Virus record (IMG/VR): IMGVR_UViG_3300020428_000109
Coordinates: 1-22,018 of that record
Source: a virus
Strand: one strand, 5' to 3'
DNA length: 22,018 nucleotides
The number at the start of each line of letters is the position of its first letter. Position 1 is the first letter of the stretch. Shown in pieces: positions 14,491 to 21,178 of this stretch. A program made the position numbers and the translations under genes. The notes under the pieces are model-generated. The model did no database searches, was not told where the DNA came from, and saw only the letters and a list, made by a program, of their open reading frames with translations.

Positions 14491-14981
14491 CAGACAAAAA
14501 GAACGAGGCAGTCATTGTTGTGGATGCGTGGAAACACCCCTATGTACATGACACTGAAAGATATCCAAGACTTGAATATGAATGTGCTGCCTTTGGAACA
14601 TATCTGGACAGTGTTCTTGATTGGTTGAGAACACAGTATCACATTTATCATTGCGGAGGCGGTAAGGCTCTCATGGATGAGATTGATTGGACGCCAGATA
14701 CCGTACTAAAACACATGCATGACAAAAAATTGCCCGAGACACATGACATGTATTATATCATGGGGTTTCATTTGGGTAGATGCACTCATACAAAAGGTTG
14801 GAACTTACAGGAAAGAGTCGGATATGCTAAGGTAGGTGTAGTGTGGAATCTTAGTATATTATTTCCAGAGGACTCTTATAAAAAATTACGAAAAGGAATT
14901 AAATTGTATAATTACATACCGATGCAAGGATTCACGGAAGACTGTGGATTTTGCACAAATATTGAGAACCCTTTACAGTGA
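14487..14981 (+). CDS. Unknown protein, faintly isochorismatase-like
   Basis: A 164-residue soluble protein that I do not recognise firmly. The N-terminal strand AVIVVDAWKHPY, with Asp after the hydrophobic stretch, an internal SVLDWLRTQYHIYHCGG and later YYIMGFHLGRCTH recall the order of strands in isochorismatase-like cysteine hydrolases (D, K, C). The lysine is not placed and the match is weak. Cysteines and histidines are frequent (HCGGG, GRCTHTKG, DCGFC), so metal binding is another possibility. The start is GTG 14487, forming a GTGA overlap with the methyltransferase stop and an AGGG seven bases ahead. The next gene again begins in a GTGA overlap. Tight coupling suggests it works with its neighbours. 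Confidence 0.55.
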   Translation: MTDKKNEAVIVVDAWKHPYVHDTERYPRLEYECAAFGTYLDSVLDWLRTQYHIYHCGGGKALMDEIDWTPDTVLKHMHDKKLPETHDMYYIMGFHLGRCTHTKGWNLQERVGYAKVGVVWNLSILFPEDSYKKLRKGIKLYNYIPMQGFTEDCGFCTNIENPLQ

Positions 14982-15172
14982 AAAAGACAACGAGTAAATA
15001 CGCAAAGAAACCAAAACTCAAACCAGTTCCCAAAGAAGAAGCATGGGACAGATTATGGGGTGGTGATAAGACCATAAATAGTAATTCCACAAGTGAGGAA
15101 TTACCTGATGGTTATGAATGGAACGAAAAGAAAACGAAAATCATCCCGAAAGAGAATACCGAAGACTCATAG
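14978..15172 (+). CDS. Small basic hypothetical protein
   Basis: A 64-residue highly charged protein with a lysine-rich N-terminus (KKTTSKYAKKPKLKPVPK) and a C-terminal segment PDGYEWNEKKTKIIPKE. No domain is recognised; it is probably at least partly disordered. Its start is GTG 14978, overlapping the previous stop as GTGA. The Shine-Dalgarno match is poor (GAGAA about ten bases ahead), so it may depend on coupling to the upstream gene. The GIY-YIG-like gene begins inside it and overlaps by 65 bases in another frame. The overlap makes one of the two starts less certain. Confidence 0.5.
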   Translation: MKKTTSKYAKKPKLKPVPKEEAWDRLWGGDKTINSNSTSEELPDGYEWNEKKTKIIPKENTEDS

Positions 15173-15467
15173 GGTTTATTGTACATATTTTCCTGATGGT
15201 AGATATTATATCGGGTATTCTTGTAAATCAGATAAACTCTATGAAAAGTATTACGGCAGTTCAAAGATTGTTCAAGAGTATGTTGGAGAACTAAAGAAGG
15301 TGACTATCGCGGAGTTTACGCAAAAGTCACATGCAAAGATGCAAGAGTTTTTATTACAGTGGGAGAACAGAGAAGACGAACACTGTATAAATGACATGTT
15401 AAATATAAGATTGCGTAGAAGTCACTTAAAAGATTTCACGCCTGTTAAATGGAGACCACATGAGTAA
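15108..15467 (+). CDS. GIY-YIG-like endonuclease domain protein
   Basis: A 119-residue protein. VYCTYFPDGRYYIGYSCK (residues 23-40) matches the GIY-YIG core (VYC in place of GIY, YYIGY for YIG). KYYGSSKIVQEYVGE fits the helix with the YxGSx turn found in T4 Seg-type and other phage enzymes, and a later Glu-rich stretch (LLQWENREDE) could carry the catalytic Glu. The family includes homing endonucleases and repair nucleases. Here no DNA-binding domain such as NUMOD3 follows, so the protein is a minimal nuclease. A basic N-terminal stretch (KRKRKSSRKRIPK) may bind DNA. ATG 15108 is chosen because GAGGAA at 15095-15100 is well placed; GTG 15093 is also in frame. It overlaps the preceding gene by 65 bases and the next by 8. 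Confidence 0.6.
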   Translation: MVMNGTKRKRKSSRKRIPKTHRVYCTYFPDGRYYIGYSCKSDKLYEKYYGSSKIVQEYVGELKKVTIAEFTQKSHAKMQEFLLQWENREDEHCINDMLNIRLRRSHLKDFTPVKWRPHE

Positions 15468-16170
15468 ACACACATTCATATACGGTGGGCCAAGAAATGG
15501 TTCTTGGCACATGCAGTATTATCTAACATCAACTGACGCCACCCTGTACAGTGGCACAGAAAATATAGACCATTCTCACGATGGGATATCTGATGGAGCC
15601 CAAGGAACTATCTTCAAGAGAGTTGTTGGCGATTCCCTTTATGATAGTCTGGAGTTCGCTGACTATACGAAGGGCGGCAATCTATTTGAGGTTGCTATGT
15701 TGATGCCGAATTTCTGGGATGCAAACTTGGGTAAGATAGAGGCAGCTGGAAAGTTTTTAGTATGCAAGGGCACTGATGGATTTGATGTGTCCGGCATTGA
15801 CCACAATAAAGTGTATGTGCAAAAACCACTTGCAGACCAGTGGCGTTCTTATGCACTCGCAAGATTGATTGGTAAATTTCAATGGGAAACTGGTGAGACC
15901 CCATCTGGTGAGGTAACATTAGATGGTGCAGATATCACTGAGATGAAAAACTTTTTTGTTAGTAGGATGACTGCTGCCTTTGATAATTATGAGACCTACA
16001 AGGATGACAGTAATGTCACGCTCAAAACTTTCGCTCAAGTGATTGCTCTTGACACTGCCAGTCCCTTGATAGCAACCCCCACTCACACATATACCACCGA
16101 GGCTTCTGATTTCTTATCTGATACCTCTTTCATGTCCGCTCTCTTGACCAGAGAGTCATCGTTGTTCTAG
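15460..16170 (+). CDS. Hypothetical protein with sulfotransferase-like N-terminus
   Basis: A 236-residue protein without membrane segments. The opening HTFIYGGPRNGSWHMQYYL has the shape of the first strand and phosphate loop of sulfotransferase-like P-loop proteins (hydrophobic strand, G-G-P-R-x-G-S). It lacks a recognisable PAPS 3'-phosphate segment, so this is a faint similarity. VYVQKPLADQWRSYALARL and the Ser/Thr-rich C-terminal 90 residues are not recognised. ATG 15460 overlaps the GIY-YIG-like gene by 8 bases and GGAG lies nine bases upstream. Its TAG is followed immediately by the next ATG. The function is unknown. Confidence 0.55.
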   Translation: MSKHTFIYGGPRNGSWHMQYYLTSTDATLYSGTENIDHSHDGISDGAQGTIFKRVVGDSLYDSLEFADYTKGGNLFEVAMLMPNFWDANLGKIEAAGKFLVCKGTDGFDVSGIDHNKVYVQKPLADQWRSYALARLIGKFQWETGETPSGEVTLDGADITEMKNFFVSRMTAAFDNYETYKDDSNVTLKTFAQVIALDTASPLIATPTHTYTTEASDFLSDTSFMSALLTRESSLF

Positions 16171-17166
16171 ATGTCTTTTCTATTACTTCTGATATTCTCT
16201 GCTCTGGCGGTATCCGCTGTAGCAGCTTGGTTCTCAATAGTGGGTTTGATGGCAATATTCCCTGCCGCTGCTGTTGCGATTCTTTCGATGGGAGTGGTGC
16301 TGGAGATTGCCAAGTTAGTCACCGCATCATGGTTATATAAAAACTGGGATACTGCTGGTGTCTTGCTGAAAACGTATTTTACCTCAGCTGTGGTTATCCT
16401 GAGTATAATTACATCGATGGGTATCTTTGGATTCCTGTCTAAGGCACACTTGGAACAGACTATATCACAGGGGGGAACCAATGTCCTACAGATTCAGAAC
16501 TTGGAAAGACAAATACAGAATGAAGAAAGACTTATCACCGATGGAGAGACACTTTTATCACAGTTGGATGATACAGTCGCTACACTCATCGAATATGACA
16601 GAATCAGAGGCAGACAAGGTGCTATTGCTGTCAGAGAAGGACAACAGGCACAACGGAACGAAATCACTACATCGATTCAATCCAGCATTACGAGGATTGA
16701 TGAACTCAGTCAAAAACTACTCCCGCTACAGGAAGAACGAATGGCGCTCGAGGTTGAAGTCGGGCCAATAAAATACATCTCAGAGTTAATTTATGGGGAA
16801 TCTGATAAAGAGACCCTTGACAACGCCGTACGTTTTGTGATAATATTATTAGTATTGGTATTTGACCCATTGGCGATACTGTTGGTAGTATCAGCGAATA
16901 TGACATGGGCGCAACTAAAAGGTGAAAGAATCACTTTCGCCAAGTTAGACGATGATGCGGTGCATGAGGAGATTATACCAGAACAACAACCAGAAGACGG
17001 CGTTGTGGGTGGACTAGGTGATGAGGTACAACTACAGGCCGCCGTACTAGATGACACAGATGTTTTGGAGATAGATGACACTCAACTCAGAAAATTGGAC
17101 AGAAGCACTAGAGATAAACTCAGATGGCTCATTGATAGGAAAAGAGATGAACGGAGTCCTACTTAG
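16171..17166 (+). CDS. Large conserved phage membrane protein with coiled coil
   Basis: A 331-residue inner-membrane protein. Hydrophobic segments at about residues 2-30, 31-52 and 68-90 form an N-terminal membrane bundle. A long charged coiled coil spans about 105-200 (IQNLERQIQNEER, ITRIDELSQKLLPLQEER). A further helix follows at about 220-245 (FVIILLVLVFDPLAILLVV), then an acidic, largely disordered tail with a final charged helix. ITSMGIFGFLSKAHLEQT and VFDPLAILL are hallmarks of a conserved protein in T4-like cyanophages and other marine phages, known only as a hypothetical membrane protein. It begins directly after the preceding stop with no good ribosome binding site, so translation is probably coupled. 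It might shape the host membrane or anchor a complex; no function is established. Confidence 0.75.
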   Translation: MSFLLLLIFSALAVSAVAAWFSIVGLMAIFPAAAVAILSMGVVLEIAKLVTASWLYKNWDTAGVLLKTYFTSAVVILSIITSMGIFGFLSKAHLEQTISQGGTNVLQIQNLERQIQNEERLITDGETLLSQLDDTVATLIEYDRIRGRQGAIAVREGQQAQRNEITTSIQSSITRIDELSQKLLPLQEERMALEVEVGPIKYISELIYGESDKETLDNAVRFVIILLVLVFDPLAILLVVSANMTWAQLKGERITFAKLDDDAVHEEIIPEQQPEDGVVGGLGDEVQLQAAVLDDTDVLEIDDTQLRKLDRSTRDKLRWLIDRKRDERSPT

Positions 17167-18115
17167 CTGCGGTTGTTCTATGACTCTAGGTGCGGAACTT
17201 GGAGAATTTAAGGATTACTTTGTTCCAAACGATAAAACAACGCAATTTCGTAATGTAGATGGTAGTTATAGGAATGAACATAGATTTCCGACACTATTGG
17301 CAAAGAAAATGGGGTTGTCTTCTCACAACATTGCCAAGGGAGGTTCATCCAACTATAGGACAGTGAGGATGCTACGAGATTATTTTGCTAATGATGAGAA
17401 TCCTATACCTAGTATGACCTTGGTTCAATTGACTGATGCATCTAGGTTTGAAATACATGGCGGTGATGAGTTGTGTTATGACATACAGAAACACATGGAT
17501 AAATCTGAAGCACCAGTGAGTATGGGTGCTGTCATCGCTGGTGGTATTTACTCACCAGATGGTGACGATATAAATCCAATAGAAGAGTATGGACAAGTTA
17601 TGTCTACAATGGGTGAACAGTGGGATGAGGTTAGTTGGCAATCTCTTTTCAAGTATCAATCATATCCCCACACCCTGATGGATTTGATGAGACAGGTTTT
17701 ATCATTGGTAGACATGTTCAGACAGGCACAGTGTAGATTTTACATCATGGATATGTTTGCACTAGAAGGTCAAATGAGGAGAGTTATTGGAGACTTGGAA
17801 ACCATCGAAAAATCTGAGAACTTGTTCATCCCCAAAGACTCATGCCAATTTATTACTCTGCACTCAAACGCAAATATCAGAAAAAAATACTTCACCTATC
17901 TTAAAAAAACAAATATGCTGAATAATTTTAGGAATCTTTACAATAAGGTGATGGCCGTACCAGAGTTTAGTTCGATACGTTACAGTGAATTCACAGACAA
18001 GAAAAACAAGGAAAAGTTTGTTGGGGTCATGCCCCACGGACACCCAGACGAGAAGTGTCACTCGTTTATTGCTGACACAATATATAATGATATGAAGGAG
18101 AAAAGGTTATGGTAG
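17147..18115 (+). CDS. SGNH-like hydrolase family protein
   Basis: A 322-residue protein. LLSCGCSMTLGAELGE at the very N-terminus is the block I motif of phage SGNH-like proteins with the form G9-C10-S11-x-T13, keeping the nucleophilic Ser. HNIAKGGSSNYRTVRML, with Gly and Asn, resembles blocks II/III. GHPDEKCHSFIADTIY near the C-terminus supplies the Asp and His of block V. The middle of the protein (about residues 110-230) is not recognised. In marine phages such proteins are common and have been linked by others to esterase or acyltransferase roles, but no substrate is known. ATG 17147, with AGGA at 17137-17140, overlaps the membrane-protein gene by 20 bases. The 5' extension to 17075 in this frame is unlikely. 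It overlaps the next gene by 7 bases. Confidence 0.65.
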   Translation: MNGVLLSCGCSMTLGAELGEFKDYFVPNDKTTQFRNVDGSYRNEHRFPTLLAKKMGLSSHNIAKGGSSNYRTVRMLRDYFANDENPIPSMTLVQLTDASRFEIHGGDELCYDIQKHMDKSEAPVSMGAVIAGGIYSPDGDDINPIEEYGQVMSTMGEQWDEVSWQSLFKYQSYPHTLMDLMRQVLSLVDMFRQAQCRFYIMDMFALEGQMRRVIGDLETIEKSENLFIPKDSCQFITLHSNANIRKKYFTYLKKTNMLNNFRNLYNKVMAVPEFSSIRYSEFTDKKNKEKFVGVMPHGHPDEKCHSFIADTIYNDMKEKRLW

Positions 18116-18348
18116 TTGACGTAACAAAACAGGAATTAGTATCACAATTGACCAACAATGTGATGTCTATGCTATACAAGAAAAAGGATGGCACAGAGAG
18201 GACAGTCGTAGCGACATTGATTCCTGACCATCTTCCCGAAGTGACCAACCCCAGAAAAGAGCAAGACCATCTTGTGACGGTGTTCGATACTGATAAAAAA
18301 CAGTGGAGAACCCTAATTTTTGATAATATTCAGAAAATTCTTTCCTAA
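18109..18348 (+). CDS. WYL_2/DUF2693-like small protein
   Basis: A 79-residue protein whose core, YKKKDGTERTVVATLIPD and VTVFDTDKKQWRTLIFDNI, has the strand pattern of WYL_2 (formerly DUF2693), a small SH3/Sm-like barrel present in many phage genomes. The leading hydrophobic-charged helix (VTKQELVSQLTNNVMSML) is in place. Such proteins may bind nucleic acid or nucleotides as small regulators, but no function is proven. ATG 18109 overlaps the previous stop by 7 bases, with AAGGAG at 18095-18100 and AAAAGG close behind. It is the last gene before a promoter-bearing gap. Confidence 0.65.
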   Translation: MVVDVTKQELVSQLTNNVMSMLYKKKDGTERTVVATLIPDHLPEVTNPRKEQDHLVTVFDTDKKQWRTLIFDNIQKILS

Positions 18349-18354
18349 ACACAC

Positions 18355-18390
18355 TTGACATGCACGGCTTCTTTGTGTTACTATATAATA
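18355..18390 (+). promoter_or_regulatory. Sigma70-type promoter
   Basis: TTGACA (18355-18360) is followed after 18 bases by TACTAT (18379-18384), which overlaps a perfect TATAAT at 18384-18389. The latter would need a 23-base spacer, so TACTAT is the likelier -10. It lies in the largest gap of its region, 18349-18409. A start at about 18391 would give a short leader containing AAAGGAG at 18397-18403, six bases before the ATG. This is the strongest host-type promoter in the window and would be read early. Confidence 0.65.
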
Positions 18391-18409
18391 GTAATCAAAG
18401 GAGTCCGTT

Positions 18410-18907
18410 ATGGCACGCAATATTGAACCAACTAAGAAAGTCAGGCGTAGGCGAAAGCCGATGTCTGAGGAGCAACGCAAAGCTGCTTCGGAAAGACTAG
18501 CAAAAGCTCGTGAAAAACGAGCAAAATCAAACCCACCCAAATACAAGAATGTCCATCCAGATGTATTGGCGTTACCTGATGATGACCCTCTCTCTAGAGT
18601 GAAGGTCATGGGTTGGATTAAGGAGAACAGAGAACATCTCAGTTCTGCTAAATCTGATGAAAGACGCAATGTGAAAGGTGCAATCGCCAAGGTGGCGAAT
18701 CTGCAATCTTATATAAACATCATGGAAAGTTATTTGAGGTCTGGAACGTGGAGCGGTATGTTCTATGGTTCTGACCAACAGAATAAAATTAATATGCGTT
18801 GCCTTGTGCCCGCATATGATGAGGACGGCAATATCAAAAGGTCTCATGGTGTATACTACGAGGACTTAGGATATGTATGGGGGCGGGAACCAGATGAAAA
18901 AACATAA
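18410..18907 (+). CDS. Basic conserved T4-like marine phage protein
   Basis: A 165-residue protein with a very basic N-terminus (KKVRRRRKPMSEEQRKAA, then ERLAKAREKRAKS) that could bind nucleic acid. It continues into a conserved central part, PPKYKNVHPDVLALPDDDPLS, then helices KVMGWIKENREHLSSAKS and an aromatic C-terminal segment (SGTWSGMFYGSDQQNKI, VYYEDLGYVWG). I recognise this arrangement from uncharacterised proteins shared by T4-like cyanophages and related marine phages. It is the first gene after a sigma70-type promoter and has an excellent AAAGGAG six bases ahead of its ATG, so strong early expression is likely. A DNA-binding or transcription-modifying role is inference. Confidence 0.7.
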   Translation: MARNIEPTKKVRRRRKPMSEEQRKAASERLAKAREKRAKSNPPKYKNVHPDVLALPDDDPLSRVKVMGWIKENREHLSSAKSDERRNVKGAIAKVANLQSYINIMESYLRSGTWSGMFYGSDQQNKINMRCLVPAYDEDGNIKRSHGVYYEDLGYVWGREPDEKT

Positions 18908-19556
18908 GAGAATTCTTCAACCACCCGAACCAGACCCCAATTTAGTACCCATCACAGGCTTAGAGCCTCGTAGATGGTGTGTACGCAAACCTGACCTACA
19001 AGATAACATCGATGAGGTCAGACGAGAGTTTGTGGGCCAACCTGAGATTTGCCATAAACTTGTGGAACACATCATATATCTGCGTAGATATGTTGACGTT
19101 CACACCCACTGGTCAGAGTTTCAGAACATCGTACAAAAATATCTGCCTGTTTTATTGAAAGAGTATGACGTTCGCTGGATGGTTAGTATGTTAGACACTA
19201 TGGTGGACTTTGGTACACCCTTACAGAAAGCCACAGCGATGACTATTTCGACTTTCGTAAAAGACATCAACATGATTCATTTCACGTTGTTGGATCATGT
19301 TGTGGATGGCAGGATGGTTGGGAATAAAAAGGTTGCCAAACGTGCTACGTTATCAGGCATGACTACTTGTGACATCATTACTGGTGACACTTTGAGTGAT
19401 ATGAACGTAAGACTCAATAAGACAGCAGAACTTGACCCCACAGTGGATGCCATATGGCGAGTAATTAAAGGTAAACTGCGAGATGAACCAGAATTGCCTT
19501 TATACTGGTTATGTTTCCAAAATCGATTTCCAGAACGTCAGAGGTTCTTCCTATGA
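18894..19556 (+). CDS. Hypothetical protein upstream of RNase H
   Basis: A 220-residue helical protein with no membrane segments or known motif. The N-terminus is proline-rich and basic (MKKHKRILQPPEPDPNL). The body is helical with several Trp, His and Arg residues (HIIYLRRYVDVHTHWSEF, VRWMVSMLDTMVDFGTP). A polar segment MTTCDIITGDTLSDMN precedes the end. ATG 18894 overlaps the previous gene by 14 bases, with a GGGGGCGGGA run just upstream. The frame opens slightly earlier (18873), but that leaves a poorer start. It ends in an ATGA overlap with RNase H, suggesting a partner in replication. The length is close to the T4 gp59 helicase loader, but I see no sequence match. Confidence 0.6.
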   Translation: MKKHKRILQPPEPDPNLVPITGLEPRRWCVRKPDLQDNIDEVRREFVGQPEICHKLVEHIIYLRRYVDVHTHWSEFQNIVQKYLPVLLKEYDVRWMVSMLDTMVDFGTPLQKATAMTISTFVKDINMIHFTLLDHVVDGRMVGNKKVAKRATLSGMTTCDIITGDTLSDMNVRLNKTAELDPTVDAIWRVIKGKLRDEPELPLYWLCFQNRFPERQRFFL

Positions 19557-20434
19557 TATTGATTGATTATAACCAAATTAGTATATCCAACTTGATGGCT
19601 GAGTTGAACAACCGTCCTACTGACAACATTGATTTTGATTTAGTCAGACACATGATACTTAACACCATTCGTGGATATCGTAAAAGATGGCACGAGGAGT
19701 ATGGTGAGTTAGTTATTGCTTGTGATAATCGTAGGTACTGGCGAAGACAAGTGTTCCCATACTACAAGGCAAGTCGTAAGAAAGTTCGTGAGGACAGTGG
19801 TTTTGATTGGAATACTATTTTCGATTGTCTAGGTACGATACGGCAAGAACTTGATGAGTACATGCCGTACCCTGTAATTGATGTCAATGGTGCGGAGGCG
19901 GATGATGTTATCGGTGCGTTGGCAGAGTACAGTCAAGACAATGACCTGAGTGAAAATCTGTTTGAGGAACCAAAACCGATGCTGATTATATCGGGAGACC
20001 ATGATTTTCAACAGTTGCAAAAATACGGCAATGTCAAACAGTGGTCACCATTGAGAAAGAAGTTTGTGGTTTTGAATTCATCTGCTGCTGAGACATTGAT
20101 GGAACACATCATCACTGGCGATAAAGGTGATGGTGTGCCCAACATATTATCTGAAGATGATTGTTTCACCACTGGCAAGAGGCAGAGACCTATTCGCAAA
20201 ACCCTGCTTGCCGAGTGGAAATCAAAGAGGCCTGAGGAATGGGTTACAGGTGATATGGCTGCAGCTTATATTCGTAATAAGCAGATGGTTGACCTATCTC
20301 AAACACCACAGGATATCAAGGATGAAATCGTTCTTCAATACGAATTACAGAAGAACAAGGGCAGAGGCGATGTGGTAGAATATTTCAACAAGTTTAACCT
20401 TAATCGCCTCATGGAAAGTATCAATGAGTTTTGA
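19553..20434 (+). CDS. rnh: RNase H / 5'-3' exonuclease, T4 Rnh type
   Basis: A 293-residue FEN1-family nuclease that removes RNA primers and short DNA stretches during lagging-strand synthesis. Metal-binding acids are in place: D5 (MILIDYNQ), D58 (VIACDNRRYWRR), E115/D117/D118 (GAEADDVIGAL), D149/D151 (SGDHDFQQL) and D190/D193 (GDKGDGVPN, the helix-hairpin-helix-like loop). PYYKASRKK is the lysine/arginine arch segment. T4 RNase H has 305 residues, so this is full length. The frame reaches back to 19511, but ATG 19553 makes the usual ATGA overlap and starts directly at the conserved strand. GAGG lies about ten bases upstream. The TGA stop abuts a late promoter. Confidence 0.93.
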   Translation: MILIDYNQISISNLMAELNNRPTDNIDFDLVRHMILNTIRGYRKRWHEEYGELVIACDNRRYWRRQVFPYYKASRKKVREDSGFDWNTIFDCLGTIRQELDEYMPYPVIDVNGAEADDVIGALAEYSQDNDLSENLFEEPKPMLIISGDHDFQQLQKYGNVKQWSPLRKKFVVLNSSAAETLMEHIITGDKGDGVPNILSEDDCFTTGKRQRPIRKTLLAEWKSKRPEEWVTGDMAAAYIRNKQMVDLSQTPQDIKDEIVLQYELQKNKGRGDVVEYFNKFNLNRLMESINEF

Positions 20435-20442
20435 TATAAATA
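20435..20442 (+). promoter_or_regulatory. T4-type late promoter (TATAAATA)
   Basis: A second exact TATAAATA, starting on the base after the rnh TGA stop and 29 bases before the next ATG. The TTGATATAAATA context is identical to that at 1299-1310. The leader carries GGAG at 20461-20464 before ATG 20472. It would switch on the DUF6433-like gene and its followers late, independently of the early unit starting at 18410. Confidence 0.75.
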
Positions 20443-20471
20443 GAGTTGTGATTATACAATGGAGTTAGCAC

Positions 20472-20942
20472 ATGAAATTTAGACAAATGAATGAGGGCTT
20501 TGAATGGGTATTCAAGGTCGATAAAGTAGAACAACAAGTTACCCGCTTAAAAGAATGGGCCAAGACTAATCAGGCCCTAGTCCCATTAGTCCGTATCGGA
20601 GTTGGCGCTGAAAAGGTAGAATGGAGATTACCCGATGGTACTCCAGAGACAGCGAAGATTGACAAAGATATGCCAGAGGGCATGGGTGGGACTACTATTC
20701 AATTGGAGTGGCGCCGAATCAAACAATTCTATGACCCAGAAAGCAATATGAACAATCTCCCAGATTGGAAACGAGAGATGAATTGGTTACAAATTCTGGA
20801 GGGATTGCATCACACTGAGGCATCTATACTCACCGCCATCAAAGACGGCAAACTGCTCAAAGAAATCCCCAAATTAAAGAAACTGATGTCACCGTTGGGC
20901 ATCACGGAGTATAATGGCAAACCGAGGCGGAGGAAAAAATGA
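20472..20942 (+). CDS. DUF6433-like conserved phage protein
   Basis: A 156-residue helical protein. The C-terminal half, REMNWLQILEGLHHTEASI then LTAIKDGKLLKEIPKLKKL, matches a conserved marine T4-like family (REM..xQ.LEGL...EA..L...KDK.L) that I recall as DUF6433. The N-terminal half (WVFKVDKVEQQVTRLKEW, then ALVPLVRIGV) fits the same family's helix bundle. The C-terminus is basic (GKPRRRKK). Function unknown. It follows a late promoter, so it is probably made late, perhaps as a DNA-packaging or virion-associated factor, but nothing in the sequence shows that. The start has GGAG with seven-base spacing. The stop overlaps the next ATG (ATGA). Confidence 0.7.
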   Translation: MKFRQMNEGFEWVFKVDKVEQQVTRLKEWAKTNQALVPLVRIGVGAEKVEWRLPDGTPETAKIDKDMPEGMGGTTIQLEWRRIKQFYDPESNMNNLPDWKREMNWLQILEGLHHTEASILTAIKDGKLLKEIPKLKKLMSPLGITEYNGKPRRRKK

Positions 20943-21178
20943 CGGCGATTAACAGAAACCAAATGGTCAAGACGATGGAACATGTGCTTGAAGGTCAAAT
21001 GGCCCGACACAGAATCAACATCGAAGTATTACTTGACAGGGGCGTTGGGGTGGCAGAACACCCTGATATCATGGACACAATAGAAAAAGAACTAGGAATG
21101 ATGAGCGAGTATGCAGATAAATTAGCAATGCTTGAAATCGTGAAGTCGGGTAAATTATCAAATGGAAAGAGCTTCTAG
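20939..21178 (+). CDS. Small conserved helical phage protein
   Basis: A 79-residue all-helical protein. The spacing of HRINIEVLLDRGVGVAEHPD followed by TIEKELGMMSEYADKLAML matches a small family common in T4-like marine phages ('H..N..V....G..EHPD.......E......Y..KL'), none with known function. It starts in an ATGA overlap with the preceding gene, with CGGAGG a few bases ahead, and overlaps the next gene by 17 bases. It is probably cotranscribed from the TATAAATA promoter at 20435. Confidence 0.65.
   Translation: MTAINRNQMVKTMEHVLEGQMARHRINIEVLLDRGVGVAEHPDIMDTIEKELGMMSEYADKLAMLEIVKSGKLSNGKSF

Noticed and set aside
15073-15080. CATAAATA resembling a late promoter
   Set aside because: Lies within the coding sequence of the small basic gene, has C at the first position, and the next gene has its ribosome site only 15 bases on.
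17075-17146. N-terminal extension of the second SGNH-like gene
   Set aside because: Overlaps the membrane-protein gene and precedes the hydrophobic strand that normally opens these proteins; ATG 17147 has AGGA upstream.
18894-19556. Helicase loader gp59 as identity of the gene before rnh
   Set aside because: Length and neighbourhood are suggestive, but no sequence resemblance to T4 gp59 could be seen.
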